64,000 nt of DNA from Flavobacteriia bacterium (GCA_013373425.1 JABXHW010000017.1:1-64000); one strand, 5' to 3'; shown: positions 29,023-39,515, numbered from the stretch's first letter. Notes: generated by a model not told the origin, from the sequence alone. A program made the numbers and translations.

Positions 29023-31525
29023 ATGGTAATAGACTGATGTAACCCTGACGCTCAATCACCTGTCCGCCGTAAGTCGTGCCGATGAGATAGTATGCATACG
29101 TTCCGAGCTGCAGGTCACTGCCATTCTTGGTTCCATCCCAGAACGGACCGTTGACATCTTCACCGACGTATACCTCATTGCCCCATCGATCTAGAACAAC
29201 CATGCGAACGGTCTCCAAACCGTTCAGCGCATAACGCCACGTATCATTCGTTCCGTCGCCATTCGGTGAGAATGCGGTTGGGATGAAGAGCGACACGTTA
29301 CAGTTTACCTCTTCAACATAGAAGTATGCCGAAAACGGACCGCAAGGTGAAGCGCCGCCAGCGATATAGGTTCCACCTTCATCCACGATCAGAGAATCCC
29401 CAAACTCACCAGTGTCCCAAACGAGTGAATCTGTGTACTCTTCAGGTATTAAGCCTCGCACGGAAAGTAAGGCCTCCTCACCACTACAGAGAATGATGTC
29501 CACAGTTGGATTCGCCGTAACCCCACTTTCTTCGTTGACCACAAATGTGGCTGTAGCTACACAGCCCGCCTTGTAGGCTTGAACGGAATAGTTTCCCCCT
29601 GCCGATACTTGCAATGATGCGGTTCGGTCGCCGGTAGACCAAATCACGCTATCTGGAATAGAACTGGCATTCAAGGTTACTCTAACACTCGATCCTGTGC
29701 AAATGAAATAGCTCGGCTGCACGTTGATGGAGAAATTAACAGCCTCAACTTCAATAGTATCCGTGAGCGTACATCCATTTCTTTCAAAGACCACCCAATA
29801 CGTACCTGTTTGAGTAATATCCAGTGTAAGGTTGCTTGAGCCATCGCTCCAGTTGACATTGGTCGCGTTTGGAGACACCTCCAAGGTGAGAATATCTCCA
29901 TTACAAATCGTTGTATCCGGACCAAGGTAATAGGTGCCATTGCCGTAATCCACGTATACGGAATCGTATTGCCAACAGGTTCCGCTCACGGCGACCCAAG
30001 CATAATACCAACCGGTGTTCCAAGCAGGTCGACTTACTCCTGTGTATCCATCTGCCCAAACCACGCTGTCAATAGGCGGACGAGCCGGGGAATTGTATAC
30101 GACTAAAGTCCCTGTATCTCCCGGACAGATCAATGTAGTATCCACCAGAGCAAGTGGATCTGAAACTGTATCTCTGTAAACTTCAAATGTATCCGTAAAT
30201 GTGGCACAGCTAGAGGTGATGGTCACCCAATGCTGTCCCAGCCCAGGATTGTTGATGGTTCGCGTATTCCCACCATTCGACCATGTATAGTTGGCATTGA
30301 AAACCCGCGGTGCGGTGATAGTCGACGAATCACAAATTGGATAGCGATCCATATCTGAAACTATGAACTGCGACGGGTCGAAGAGGAACTCTCTGTAAAT
30401 GTCAGAGAAGAAAAGCACTTGAGTTACCGGTGCAGTCACCCAGGTTCCATTGTTAGACTTTGGACGGGTATAAATGGTGGTCATGGCCGGACTCACACTA
30501 ATCCTGCCCGGAATATTCGGCTGATTGGGGTTGGTTGCAATGAAACGTCCAAAGTGACCGATAGAATCGCAAATCGTTCCCAGTCCTTGATCTTGATCAG
30601 GCATCAATGTGTTGTAGTACAAATGCACACCATCTGAACCACCGGTGTTATTGTATCCCGTGAGGGTTACTCCCTGTGGAGTAGAAAGACTCACCTGTGC
30701 TACATTGTAGGTGTAGGCACTAACCTCACCTACAGGAGCTTCGGATATCACCCGAGTGAAGTTCCCACCCGTTCCAAAAGTGAAGTCTTGATTATTCGTG
30801 GAGTAATCGGTCACGGTAGTGCCAGTACCATCAAAACGGAAATAAGCTTCTAAGTTGGGCTCGTTACCCTGAAGTTTCTGACACATGAGATCTCTCACTT
30901 CCGTTTGAGTCAAGGCTTTCGACCAAATTGAAAGCTCATCAAGTTCTCCATTTAAAGCGTGGTCTTGTGCCTGAGTATCTCTAAACCCGATTCTTGAAGT
31001 GCCATTAGCGGGATGATGGAAATTGTTTGCCCCCGACCCTGATGTCGATATCGTACGCGGAGCGCCATTCACATAGATATCCGCAGTAGTAGGTCCCGTA
31101 ACCGAAACCGCTAAGTGCACCCACTTACCGAAAACTCCAGGCGCATTGGCTAAAATGGTTCTTCGTCCTTGCTGGGTATAACCAGCGTTGTTCCCCATAT
31201 TCACAAAAATCTGGTCATTCTGGTTGTAGCCCACAACAATTCCAGAATATCCATTACCAACGTAGTTGGATTGAAAAATTGGCCAATTGATTTGAGAAGC
31301 GTTGGCATTCAACTTCATCCAGCAAGTCACTGTAAAAGGATAGTCCAAAGTGGAAAGCCCACTGAGTGTCCTTTCACAGACCGTAGTTGTTGACGTACCA
31401 ATCGACAAGCTCGTCCCGCTACCCGATTGAGCCACGGAGCTATATCCGAGCGCGAGAAAAAATACGATCATCCATAATCGTAGCAAGGATGACGACATGC
31501 TTTGGTGTGTAATGCTTTTGAGCAT
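29021..31525 (-). CDS. LamG-domain T9SS type B secreted protein
   Basis: 834 residues. Signal peptide near the N-terminus (start at 31525, or 31498 giving a more typical signal). A LamG/concanavalin-like domain spans roughly residues 35-230 (LDYPFTVTCWMKLN, LNGELDELSIWSKALTQTEVRDLMC, YFRFDGTG). Several Ig/PKD-like repeats with GTYWV and TITSS motifs follow. The last 90 residues are the gliding-motility C-terminal domain (FIPTAFSPNGDGTNDTW ... YISLLP), the T9SS type B sorting signal. Likely a surface adhesin or glycan-binding protein. Clearly paralogous to the gene at 47539. Confidence 0.9.
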   Translation of the reverse strand: MLKSITHQSMSSSLLRLWMIVFFLALGYSSVAQSGSGTSLSIGTSTTTVCERTLSGLSTLDYPFTVTCWMKLNANASQINWPIFQSNYVGNGYSGIVVGYNQNDQIFVNMGNNAGYTQQGRRTILANAPGVFGKWVHLAVSVTGPTTADIYVNGAPRTISTSGSGANNFHHPANGTSRIGFRDTQAQDHALNGELDELSIWSKALTQTEVRDLMCQKLQGNEPNLEAYFRFDGTGTTVTDYSTNNQDFTFGTGGNFTRVISEAPVGEVSAYTYNVAQVSLSTPQGVTLTGYNNTGGSDGVHLYYNTLMPDQDQGLGTICDSIGHFGRFIATNPNQPNIPGRISVSPAMTTIYTRPKSNNGTWVTAPVTQVLFFSDIYREFLFDPSQFIVSDMDRYPICDSSTITAPRVFNANYTWSNGGNTRTINNPGLGQHWVTITSSCATFTDTFEVYRDTVSDPLALVDTTLICPGDTGTLVVYNSPARPPIDSVVWADGYTGVSRPAWNTGWYYAWVAVSGTCWQYDSVYVDYGNGTYYLGPDTTICNGDILTLEVSPNATNVNWSDGSSNLTLDITQTGTYWVVFERNGCTLTDTIEVEAVNFSINVQPSYFICTGSSVRVTLNASSIPDSVIWSTGDRTASLQVSAGGNYSVQAYKAGCVATATFVVNEESGVTANPTVDIILCSGEEALLSVRGLIPEEYTDSLVWDTGEFGDSLIVDEGGTYIAGGASPCGPFSAYFYVEEVNCNVSLFIPTAFSPNGDGTNDTWRYALNGLETVRMVVLDRWGNEVYVGEDVNGPFWDGTKNGSDLQLGTYAYYLIGTTYGGQVIERQGYISLLP

Positions 31526-31577
31526 TTTGTTCGTTCCTGATTTAGAGAGCTTTAGAAAGATAAGGGTATTCTCGTAT

Positions 31578-32879
31578 CTATTTCGATATCGAATCCAAAT
31601 GCTCTACAATTTGTCCGGCTAAGACATCACGTCCATACTGGGTGTATTGGTTGGATTGAACGTGTAAAGTTTTGCTCAAATATTCAGGGAATACTCTTTC
31701 GAGATAATCACGCACCGGCTCCCACTGACCAAAACCAAAGACTTCTCCTGCTTGAGTTTCGTTGATGATTCGTGCTGAATCCCCTTCCTCCTTTCCAATG
31801 CAAAGAATCGGTCGCTGTGCACCAATGTATTCAAACAGCTTACCTGGCACTACCCCGTCGATATTCGGAGTATCGTTCAGTGGAAGATGTAAGAGCTGTG
31901 AAGATTGCAAATGGCCAATCACTTCCTTGTGAGGAACCCCTTTGATGTATTCAAGGTATTCGGTGAGATTGTGCTTCTCTAGAGAAACAAACACAGCGTG
32001 ATCTACCGGACCAATCAATTTAATCTTGAGATGCTTTTTCAGCTCATCATTCGTTTTCAACAGAGCCTCCAAGGCCTTCCACAAGCTATGCGGATTGCGA
32101 TCGGCATTCATCGATCCAATGTGCGTAATCGTAAACTCTGAATCCAGTACTCCGGAATTGTCGACAAAATCGGCAGGGTCGTAACCGTTGGTCACCACCT
32201 TTACCTCTTTGTTGAACTTCATTTTGTTGAAGTCTCTAGCCCAACTCCACGTAACTGTGACGGCTTCATCTGCTGAGTTGATTACGTTGCGTTCCAGCTT
32301 GTGATGTCGCCTATCCGCTGCTTTGCTCAACTTCAGCTTGTCATAGTAATCAACAAAAGTCCATGGGTCACGGAAGTCGGCTAGCCAAGGGACCTTCGTC
32401 TTGCGCTTTGCGTTCAGAGCTATGATATGTGTTGAATGTGGAGGGCCAGTAGATACGATTGCATCCACTTTGTTCTCCTTCAAATACTTGGTCAGAGCTT
32501 TCGAGGCGGGGCGAATCCAGAAGCGTTTGGCATCTGGAATAAAGATGTTACCACGAATCCAATAGGCTAAAGAGACCAGGGTTTTATTTCCCGAGCTCTC
32601 TTCGAGAAATCCAGGCTGCACCTTCTCATCTTTCTTCTTGCCTGTGAACTTTTTGTAGAGACCAAACGGCTCCCAAATCGGAACGCGTAAGGTTTCCACT
32701 CCTTCAGGGACTTCACTCAGTAAGCTCTCATCGTAGTTGGATATCTCATTATCCGAGACGGTAAAAATTATAGGCTCCCATCCGTAATCGCGCAAGTACT
32801 TACTCATCTTGAGCCAGCGCTGCACTCCTCCTCCACCCATCGGGGGCCAGTGGTAAGTAATGATTAATACCTTCTTCAT
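31578..32879 (-). CDS. GT4-family glycosyltransferase
   Basis: 433 residues, GT-B fold. The N-terminus reads MKKVLIITYHWPPMGGGGVQRW, with the glycine-rich acceptor loop of WbuB-like transferases, and the C-terminal half has ITHIGSMNADRNPHS and VPGKLFEYIGAQRPIL. Cytoplasmic or peripheral. It starts 4 bp inside the end of the heparinase-like gene (ATGA overlap), so the two are translated together. Likely adds a sugar during assembly of the local polysaccharide. Confidence 0.88.
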   Translation of the reverse strand: MKKVLIITYHWPPMGGGGVQRWLKMSKYLRDYGWEPIIFTVSDNEISNYDESLLSEVPEGVETLRVPIWEPFGLYKKFTGKKKDEKVQPGFLEESSGNKTLVSLAYWIRGNIFIPDAKRFWIRPASKALTKYLKENKVDAIVSTGPPHSTHIIALNAKRKTKVPWLADFRDPWTFVDYYDKLKLSKAADRRHHKLERNVINSADEAVTVTWSWARDFNKMKFNKEVKVVTNGYDPADFVDNSGVLDSEFTITHIGSMNADRNPHSLWKALEALLKTNDELKKHLKIKLIGPVDHAVFVSLEKHNLTEYLEYIKGVPHKEVIGHLQSSQLLHLPLNDTPNIDGVVPGKLFEYIGAQRPILCIGKEEGDSARIINETQAGEVFGFGQWEPVRDYLERVFPEYLSKTLHVQSNQYTQYGRDVLAGQIVEHLDSISK

Positions 32880-34678
32880 TCTACTTTCCGTCTTCCGTAT
32901 CCGACTGCTTTGAATTCTACCAATCCTTCGTTCACTTCGAAAGGTTTGTTTGAGGAATCGATAATTCGCACTCCATTTTCAGTGATATGAATATCTCGTA
33001 CTGCTTCGAAACCTCGATGCGAAAGTAAGGCGGTTATTTTGCCTTCGCCAATTTCAAGAAGCTCACATTTAGATTCTATCTTTTGGTGGAACAGACCGAG
33101 AAGTCCGGGTAGAAACGGATTGGGTTCAACGCCCCAATATGGACCATTATGCGCCTTTGCACTTCGCATGGCATTCCGAATTTCCATATCACCGGTGTAG
33201 GTATAGGTTCCAGGATCTAAAACCAAGTCCTTTCCATTCGCCCAGATTTCAACAGACAATTGGTCGTTGTGAAAATGCCCGCGGTATCTGTGTGCACCAT
33301 CTCTGGTCAAGAGCGACATGGCCAAGTAGAACGTATCGGATTTACAAACGACTATTCCCGTGATTGGGAAGTAGGTGTACTTTAGTTCGGTCGGGTTTAA
33401 TTCAACGTGGAGCACCCACTCGTGCTTGTTCGAATGCTTGAACGTTCTATGCTTATCAACATGAACATCCTTCTTCGGGGAAGCTACCTCCTTCAGTTCA
33501 AGTAGCGCAAGATTCTTTATAAAGATAGACTCGAGAGAATCTCCTTCACCAATCAGACCTTTATACATTTCAAAAACAGCGGCAGTCGACTTTCCATTCT
33601 GAATGTATTCTCCAGCTGTTGTCCACTCTCCGGAAGGCGAAAATGAAAAGATGGATCCGCTGTCGTTGTCGCCAAAGTCAGGCAACTCGCCATTTGGCTT
33701 CACAATTGTTCGCATGAAGGTCATTGCGGACTGAGTAATCTCACCCACTTCAGACTTACCGCGTTCATGCCCGAGCCGAGATAAAGCAGCGGTGCCTAGA
33801 ATGAGAAGCTCAGACCCGAGTTTGTGGTAGTACATCGAGCCTTCAAAATTGCCCCCGTCAGAATAAAACTGCTTCTTTGATTCACGTGTGAATTCATCCG
33901 TAATCCATTCCGACTTCTCATGCAACTCCTTCCAATCAGGGAAGTATATCAGCCCGAATAAGAGTCCGACCAAATTGGCCAAATAGTGATTATTCCCCAA
34001 GCCTTCCTTTCGTTCGAGATGATTGAAAACGAAATCGATATGTTGGCGAATAGCCGTTTCAATCTCTGTGGACACTGTTATTCCGCGGTGGCGAAAGATA
34101 TCCGTAATCACCATCCAATTCATCGCTCGGATAGCGACTTCCATAGCGTTCATCCAGTGTACACCCATTCCGATTGGATTGGACTTTAAAAAGTCTTCAA
34201 CCCAAAATTGAAATTCATCGGCAATTTGCTGATTGCCTGAATCCTTATGCTCTGTGATAGCCAACCATTGAGTGAAATGCTGAAACCTAGCCAGCTCCCA
34301 TGGTCGTTTTACATCTGCTTCTGGAACGGATAGGCCCAATCCTAACTGACTTGATGACGGAAGATCAATGTTCCAATCGAAAGAGGCGACAGGGTCGTGT
34401 TGCCATCGAATCCCGTGCTCTCCCTTCCATTCAAACCAACCAGAGCCCAGAACGTCTACTCTAGAAGCACTGAACTTTTCAATCAAATAGTCTTTTGTCT
34501 TTTGATCGACAGATATACTTGAGTTCGATGAAAGCATCGCCGCTAGGCTTCCTCCATTTTGTGGATTAAGGTGAACCTCAGTTTCTTTCTTACCCAGAAA
34601 GCGCTTCGCCATACGTGCAGCAAACACCTTTGGAGGTAGAGAAACAAGGTCGAGAAGAATTGAAAACTTGGAGGCCAC
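32876..34678 (-). CDS. Heparinase II/III-like protein, no signal peptide
   Basis: 600 residues. The N-terminal alpha-toroid includes GLGNNHYLANLVGLLFG and GGNFEGSMYYH; the C-terminal beta-sandwich carries the heparinase II/III signature around GHFHNDQLSVEIWANG and LVLDPGTYTYTGD. Secreted lyases of this family have signal peptides; this one starts MASKFSILLDLVSLPP and has none that I can see. Its position, overlapping a glycosyltransferase, suggests a role in building or editing the polysaccharide inside the cell rather than in degrading external glycans. Activity unproven. Confidence 0.82.
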   Translation of the reverse strand: MASKFSILLDLVSLPPKVFAARMAKRFLGKKETEVHLNPQNGGSLAAMLSSNSSISVDQKTKDYLIEKFSASRVDVLGSGWFEWKGEHGIRWQHDPVASFDWNIDLPSSSQLGLGLSVPEADVKRPWELARFQHFTQWLAITEHKDSGNQQIADEFQFWVEDFLKSNPIGMGVHWMNAMEVAIRAMNWMVITDIFRHRGITVSTEIETAIRQHIDFVFNHLERKEGLGNNHYLANLVGLLFGLIYFPDWKELHEKSEWITDEFTRESKKQFYSDGGNFEGSMYYHKLGSELLILGTAALSRLGHERGKSEVGEITQSAMTFMRTIVKPNGELPDFGDNDSGSIFSFSPSGEWTTAGEYIQNGKSTAAVFEMYKGLIGEGDSLESIFIKNLALLELKEVASPKKDVHVDKHRTFKHSNKHEWVLHVELNPTELKYTYFPITGIVVCKSDTFYLAMSLLTRDGAHRYRGHFHNDQLSVEIWANGKDLVLDPGTYTYTGDMEIRNAMRSAKAHNGPYWGVEPNPFLPGLLGLFHQKIESKCELLEIGEGKITALLSHRGFEAVRDIHITENGVRIIDSSNKPFEVNEGLVEFKAVGYGRRKVE

Positions 34679-34837
34679 GTGAGGTGAAACTTTGAAGCGA
34701 ATATACTTCTAGTGGAAGGAATTATTTGATGTTGAATGTGCACATGTGCCCTCGAATTGAGGATTTGATGTGAGAACGAAGAATTCTTGGGTCCATTGTA
34801 TAACAGCCATCGCCCGATAATTCTCATATTTGCCTTC

Positions 34838-35734
34838 ATGACGTCAGGGGTTGTTTTCATCACAGGAGTTGGACGCTCAGGTACTACTGTACTTCAGAGC
34901 ATGCTGCATTCGCATTCCGCTTTCCACTTCTCTCCTGAGACACACTTTTTTAAGAGATACATTCTCCCCTTTCAGCTCAAAAAGAAGACTCCGTCTGTTC
35001 AAGACCTTTCGCAGGACACCTACTTGAATCGACTATCTGAATCACAGAGAGAGTCGCTCTTTAAAATGAAAATGGACTCCATCGATGAGCTGAAAAGTGC
35101 ATTTCAAGCTATCATGAGCGGAGGAGAAAGCGCTTCGTTTTCGGGAGATAAAGACACGGAGTATGTTCGGTACTTCCCTCATCTAAAACGTCTATTTCCT
35201 GACGCATACATGATTCATATCGTGCGCGATCCAAGAGATGTAGTGGCAAGTCGACTCAAAACGGAATGGGGAGCAAAGCGGAGTCTTGAATTTCACATCG
35301 CCGAGTATCAATACTATCTGAAGAAAGTACGTGCTGAGGGTCCGGCTCTTTTCGGCGATCGATTTATCGAGCTGAAATATGAAGATCTTCTGGAAGCGCC
35401 TGAAGAACAGCTATCCTCCATCCTTTCCAAATTCGGAGAAACCTTCGAACCTCAAATGCTCGAATTCTACAAGAATGACAGCGGGCTTGTGGCTGAGGAT
35501 GAAAAGAAGTGGAAAGGAAATGTTTCGAAGCCTCTTCAGCAGAAGAACAGTGGAAAATGGAAGGCCTCATTTTCACCGAAGGAAGCTGCACTAATTCAGA
35601 AAGGCATCAAGTCGTTTTTCCAAGAAATGAACTATGAGTTAGTCGATGTGAAGCCATCACCAGCAAAGAGACTCAAAGTACGTGTACTCAAAAAACTCTT
35701 TGCAGGTAAAACGCTCAAAGAACAATTGAAATAA
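34838..35734 (+). CDS. Sulfotransferase (first of four)
   Basis: 298 residues. PAPS 5'-phosphosulfate loop GVGRSGTT at residues 10-17 and 3'-phosphate motif IVRDPRDVVASRLK. The start at 34838 puts the loop at the usual distance from the N-terminus; an earlier ATG at 34787 is unlikely. No signal peptide or membrane span, so a cytoplasmic enzyme moving sulfate from PAPS to a small acceptor or glycan. Its stop overlaps the start of the next gene by one base. Confidence 0.88.
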   Translation: MTSGVVFITGVGRSGTTVLQSMLHSHSAFHFSPETHFFKRYILPFQLKKKTPSVQDLSQDTYLNRLSESQRESLFKMKMDSIDELKSAFQAIMSGGESASFSGDKDTEYVRYFPHLKRLFPDAYMIHIVRDPRDVVASRLKTEWGAKRSLEFHIAEYQYYLKKVRAEGPALFGDRFIELKYEDLLEAPEEQLSSILSKFGETFEPQMLEFYKNDSGLVAEDEKKWKGNVSKPLQQKNSGKWKASFSPKEAALIQKGIKSFFQEMNYELVDVKPSPAKRLKVRVLKKLFAGKTLKEQLK

Positions 35735-36804
35735 TGGCCGAGGCTAAACTCATATTCACCACCGATTACGAGATCTTCGGCAATGGATCAGGCAGCGTAG
35801 AGCATTGCATGATCAAGCCCACAGAAGACATGGCGCGTCTGCTGGAAAAGCACGGGGCACGCATGACCGTGTTCTTCGATATTTGCGAATACTGGGCCTT
35901 CAAAGCCGAGTTTGAAAAGGGCACTCTTTCAGAAAACTGGGCGCAACTCATCGAAAGTCAGCTTCAGGACTTGGTGCAAAGAGGTCATGATGTGCAACTT
36001 CACTTTCATCCGCAATGGCTCGATTATGAATTCGATGGGCAAGACTGGAAGTTGAACTTCGACTTGTGGAGAATCGGTGTATTGAAATACGAAGATGAAA
36101 CATATCCGGAACGAGGATTGGATCAACTCTTCAAGCGAGGGAAGGAAACACTGGAGACACTTCTTCAGCCGGTAAAATCCGATTATCGTTGTCATATTTT
36201 CCGTGCAGGCGCATGGAGCATGCAGCCAGAAACAGATGTCCTCAGAGCAATGCGCGAAAATGGGTTTGACATTGACTCCACAGTGGTTCCGGGATTAAAG
36301 TTTGAAGACAACTTCACCAAATACGATTTCACTGCTGCGCCAAAAGACCGACCGCATTGGACGATCCAATCCAATCTGTGTCAACCTGAGCTAGATGGCA
36401 CCATTACTGAGATACCCATCTTCAGCGCCCCAACTCCCTTGGTGACCAACGCCGCGTTCTTATGGATGAAAAGCAATCGTAAAATCGCCTTCAAACCGGA
36501 TGGGTGCTCAGGAACGGCCATTGCAACAGAAGGGAAAGGAAAGTGGCGTAAAATCCTTGAGACCATTACTACATCTCGGAAGATGTTCACCTTCGGGGAT
36601 GCCACTCCTGCTGAAGAAATGAAGTACATGGTGGGAAGAGCCCTTCGCGAGGTGCATCGCATGAATGTGAACTTACCCGTTGTGGCTATTAGTCACCCGA
36701 AGACATTCGCCAACACCGAGGAATTCGACGTTTTCCTAGCCTGGTGTGTCGGTCAGAAAAATGTGGAGTTCAGTACTTACGACAATTACCTCAAGGGCGA
36801 ATAA
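35734..36804 (+). CDS. NodB-like polysaccharide deacetylase family protein
   Basis: 356 residues. The N-terminal IFTTDYEIFG corresponds to the catalytic aspartate motif, and HDVQLHFHPQW supplies the two metal-binding histidines. Between them is the strand LEKHGARMTVFFDI typical of the family. No signal peptide. It probably removes N- or O-acetyl groups from a sugar precursor or growing polymer. It overlaps the sulfotransferase by one base (TAATG) and its end overlaps the convergent GT2 gene by 14 bp. Confidence 0.85.
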   Translation: MAEAKLIFTTDYEIFGNGSGSVEHCMIKPTEDMARLLEKHGARMTVFFDICEYWAFKAEFEKGTLSENWAQLIESQLQDLVQRGHDVQLHFHPQWLDYEFDGQDWKLNFDLWRIGVLKYEDETYPERGLDQLFKRGKETLETLLQPVKSDYRCHIFRAGAWSMQPETDVLRAMRENGFDIDSTVVPGLKFEDNFTKYDFTAAPKDRPHWTIQSNLCQPELDGTITEIPIFSAPTPLVTNAAFLWMKSNRKIAFKPDGCSGTAIATEGKGKWRKILETITTSRKMFTFGDATPAEEMKYMVGRALREVHRMNVNLPVVAISHPKTFANTEEFDVFLAWCVGQKNVEFSTYDNYLKGE

Positions 36805-37654
36805 GCCTTCCTGTAAGCGATTTAACCTCTGAGATAGACACTTTCCTTCCGCTTCCTATTCGTGTAAACCAATAGCGGCAAACCTTGCTGAAACGCTGAA
36901 GGATATTCAGGCTAGGCTGCTTGAGTTGATAGTATATCGCTTTTGCTCCATGATACTTCTCCGCTTTGCGCGTCCAGTTATGGAGGGACAAAAACGTTTG
37001 ATATGCCTCTAATTTACTAGCATTGAAGTCGGACACTCTCCCCTCTTGATGCACATTGAACAAAGCCAGTGGTTGGTCCACCGACCGCATTAAGACATCC
37101 GCCGGTTCTGTCAGTTTCAACCATAGATCCCAATCTTGAAAGGCCTTCAAACTCTCAGAAATTCTCAAATCCGTTCGACGAATCATGACAAAGGAATAGC
37201 TCCCAGGTACATTTTCATATTGAAGATCGGAGTTGAGAATATGAGTAGGTCGACTTCTCCGCGACTTTCCATTTGAGGAAACGGCATAAGAATCACATGA
37301 AACCAGCACAGTTCTTGGGTACTCTTGGAACTCACTGAGTTGGAGCTCTAACTTCCTTGGCAACCACTCATCATCATCGTCTAGAAAGGCGAAGAACTCT
37401 CCTTTCGCGGCGTCCATCGCGATATTCCTTGCAGCTGCCCCTCCTCTTCTATCGCCATTGTTGGCAATCACCACAATTCGAGGATCATTAAAAGTTTGCA
37501 GTACCTCGAAAGTAGATTCCTCGCAATGATCTGGAACCACAATCAACTCCCAATTGGAAAAAGTCTGCTTCTGAACAGATTCAATCGCCGTCTTTAATCG
37601 TTCTGGACGATTATGGGTAGGAATGATAACGCTGACCTTGGGGGAGTTTCCCAT
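36791..37654 (-). CDS. GT2-family glycosyltransferase
   Basis: 287 residues. Classic GT-A start VSVIIPTHNRPERLKTAIESV with the metal-binding DDDDEW and the GGAAARNIAMDAAKGEFFAFLDDDD stretch split around it. Cytoplasmic. Last gene of a three-gene minus-strand set (sulfotransferase, asnB, GT2), 67 bp after asnB. Confidence 0.93.
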   Translation of the reverse strand: MGNSPKVSVIIPTHNRPERLKTAIESVQKQTFSNWELIVVPDHCEESTFEVLQTFNDPRIVVIANNGDRRGGAAARNIAMDAAKGEFFAFLDDDDEWLPRKLELQLSEFQEYPRTVLVSCDSYAVSSNGKSRRSRPTHILNSDLQYENVPGSYSFVMIRRTDLRISESLKAFQDWDLWLKLTEPADVLMRSVDQPLALFNVHQEGRVSDFNASKLEAYQTFLSLHNWTRKAEKYHGAKAIYYQLKQPSLNILQRFSKVCRYWFTRIGSGRKVSISEVKSLTGRLIRP

Positions 37655-37721
37655 TCAATTGTGCTTTGTCCTGTTCAGTGCATTTGAATCAGCAAGGTAC
37701 ATTTCTTCGAGAAAGATGATT

Positions 37722-39512
37722 TTACCAAATTTCCTCAGGTGAGTCTCCTTCGATGAACAAACGCCACCAGATCTCAAAAATGAGCGTCTGCCAGTACAAA
37801 TTGTATTCGTGCATCGACATCTTTCTCTTTTGAAGTAAGGTCGACAAGCGCGCTGAGTCTATGTACCCAGCCATTTGAAGTCGACTATTCCTCAAGAGTT
37901 TGTCGAAATACTCATCCCTGAACGTATCGATGAAGTACCAAATCGGGAAGCCAAACCCTTCCTTCTTTCGAGTGAAATAATCCTCTGAAATGACATCTTT
38001 CGTGGCTTCATACAAAAGAGGCTTCTTCATTTCTGAAGACAACTTAAACTCGGAAGGAGTTTGTAGCGAAAGCTCCACTAGCGTATGATCCAAAAGTGGA
38101 ACGCGGCACTCAATCGAAGCGGCCATGGACATCTTATCTGTCAAGAAAAGGATATCATCTTGAAGGTACCACTGGACATCAGAGCGCATCATGGCATTGG
38201 GGAAGTCGCTGTGCTTTTGTGCTTTAAACAGTGCATCCACTTCCTTTTGCTGAGGCTTGGATTGATAGTGCGGGAAGGTCGATTTAAACTCTTTGAAATA
38301 CCGTCTTCTGTATTTGTCGTAGTAGCTGTAATACAATCCAATTCCATTCACGGCCTTACTTACCAAAGACTTAACGGGACTGTAATTTCTGTGATGTCGG
38401 TAGCCTGCAAATAGCTCGTCACCACCCGCTCCACTTAAAATCACAGTGTCCTCTTTCTTCGAAATTTCTGAAAGCAAATACGTTGGAATTAGCGCACCAT
38501 CGCCGATGGGCTCTTCCATGTGATAGATAAGCTTTGGCAGCATGCCTATCACATCGATGCTGGTCACTTCTCGAACTTGCAGGTTGAGATTGTATCGATT
38601 CGCCAATTCCTTGGCAAACTCGTACTCATCCATCTTCCCCTGGATATCGTTCCAACGAATATGGTAGGCATTGAAAGGTTCTCTTCGTGATCCAGCTAGA
38701 GCACAAATAGCTGAACTATCGGCACCTCCACTTAAAAATGCACCAACTGGAACATCGGAAAGCAATCGATAGTCGATGCTTCGATCTAGACGTTTTCTGT
38801 ATTCTTGAACGAACTCTTCCTTCGACCAGTCCAACGGCTCTGTAGAGGGGTTCCAATAGGATGTTTCCTCCACACCAGATTCTGAATAGGTTAAGTAGTG
38901 CCCGGAACGGACCATCTTGATATTCTTGAAGATGGTCGTCGGACGTGGAATCCAATTTAAATCGAGATAGGAACTCATTCCCACATGGTCGATTTCTCGA
39001 CTCACCTTTCCGGTATTCAGAATGGACTTGAGTTCTGAAGCGAAGAAAATATCACCAGCAGACATTGCATAGTACAGCGGTTTAATTCCCATTCGATCTC
39101 GACCAAGCACTAATTTTCCGCGCTTCTTGTCGATGATGGCAATCGCAAACATGCCATTGATCTTGCTGAAGCAATCGCTGCCATACACCTCGTAAAGCGC
39201 TGGAAGCATCTCTACGTCATTGGTCGTCTTAAACGTATAACCGTGCTTTTCACTCAGCTCCTTCTTGAGCTCCTTGAAATTGTATAGCTCTCCGTTGCAA
39301 ATTGCGATGATGGAGCCATCTTCATTGGAGAAAGGCTGATTACCATTCGCAAGGTCGAGAATGCTCAGTCTCCGCATACCGATGGCATACGTCTCATCGG
39401 TGTAAACCCCTGCCCCATCTGGGCCACGGTGAATTTGCTGCGACTCCATTGCGGAGAGCACACTATCGGGAAATTTATTCTGAAATTGGGTGTAGCCGTA
39501 AATTCCGCACAT
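37722..39512 (-). CDS. asnB: Asparagine synthase-type amidotransferase
   Basis: 596 residues. Begins MCGIYGY, so Cys2 is available as the N-terminal glutaminase nucleophile, with IHRGPDGAG and NGELYNF for glutamine binding. The synthetase half has the PP-loop FLSGGADSSAICAL and the downstream ILSGAGGDELFAGYRHH. Within a glycan cluster such proteins usually amidate sugar carboxylates rather than make free asparagine; either is possible here. It lies 3 bp after a sulfotransferase gene in an operon. Confidence 0.93.
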   Translation of the reverse strand: MCGIYGYTQFQNKFPDSVLSAMESQQIHRGPDGAGVYTDETYAIGMRRLSILDLANGNQPFSNEDGSIIAICNGELYNFKELKKELSEKHGYTFKTTNDVEMLPALYEVYGSDCFSKINGMFAIAIIDKKRGKLVLGRDRMGIKPLYYAMSAGDIFFASELKSILNTGKVSREIDHVGMSSYLDLNWIPRPTTIFKNIKMVRSGHYLTYSESGVEETSYWNPSTEPLDWSKEEFVQEYRKRLDRSIDYRLLSDVPVGAFLSGGADSSAICALAGSRREPFNAYHIRWNDIQGKMDEYEFAKELANRYNLNLQVREVTSIDVIGMLPKLIYHMEEPIGDGALIPTYLLSEISKKEDTVILSGAGGDELFAGYRHHRNYSPVKSLVSKAVNGIGLYYSYYDKYRRRYFKEFKSTFPHYQSKPQQKEVDALFKAQKHSDFPNAMMRSDVQWYLQDDILFLTDKMSMAASIECRVPLLDHTLVELSLQTPSEFKLSSEMKKPLLYEATKDVISEDYFTRKKEGFGFPIWYFIDTFRDEYFDKLLRNSRLQMAGYIDSARLSTLLQKRKMSMHEYNLYWQTLIFEIWWRLFIEGDSPEEIW

Positions 39513-39515
39513 AGA

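Noticed and set aside
34740-34749. Perfect palindrome GCACATGTGC upstream of the first sulfotransferase gene
   Set aside because: A 10-bp palindrome in a short gap is not strong enough alone to be called an operator, and no second copy was seen before other cluster genes.
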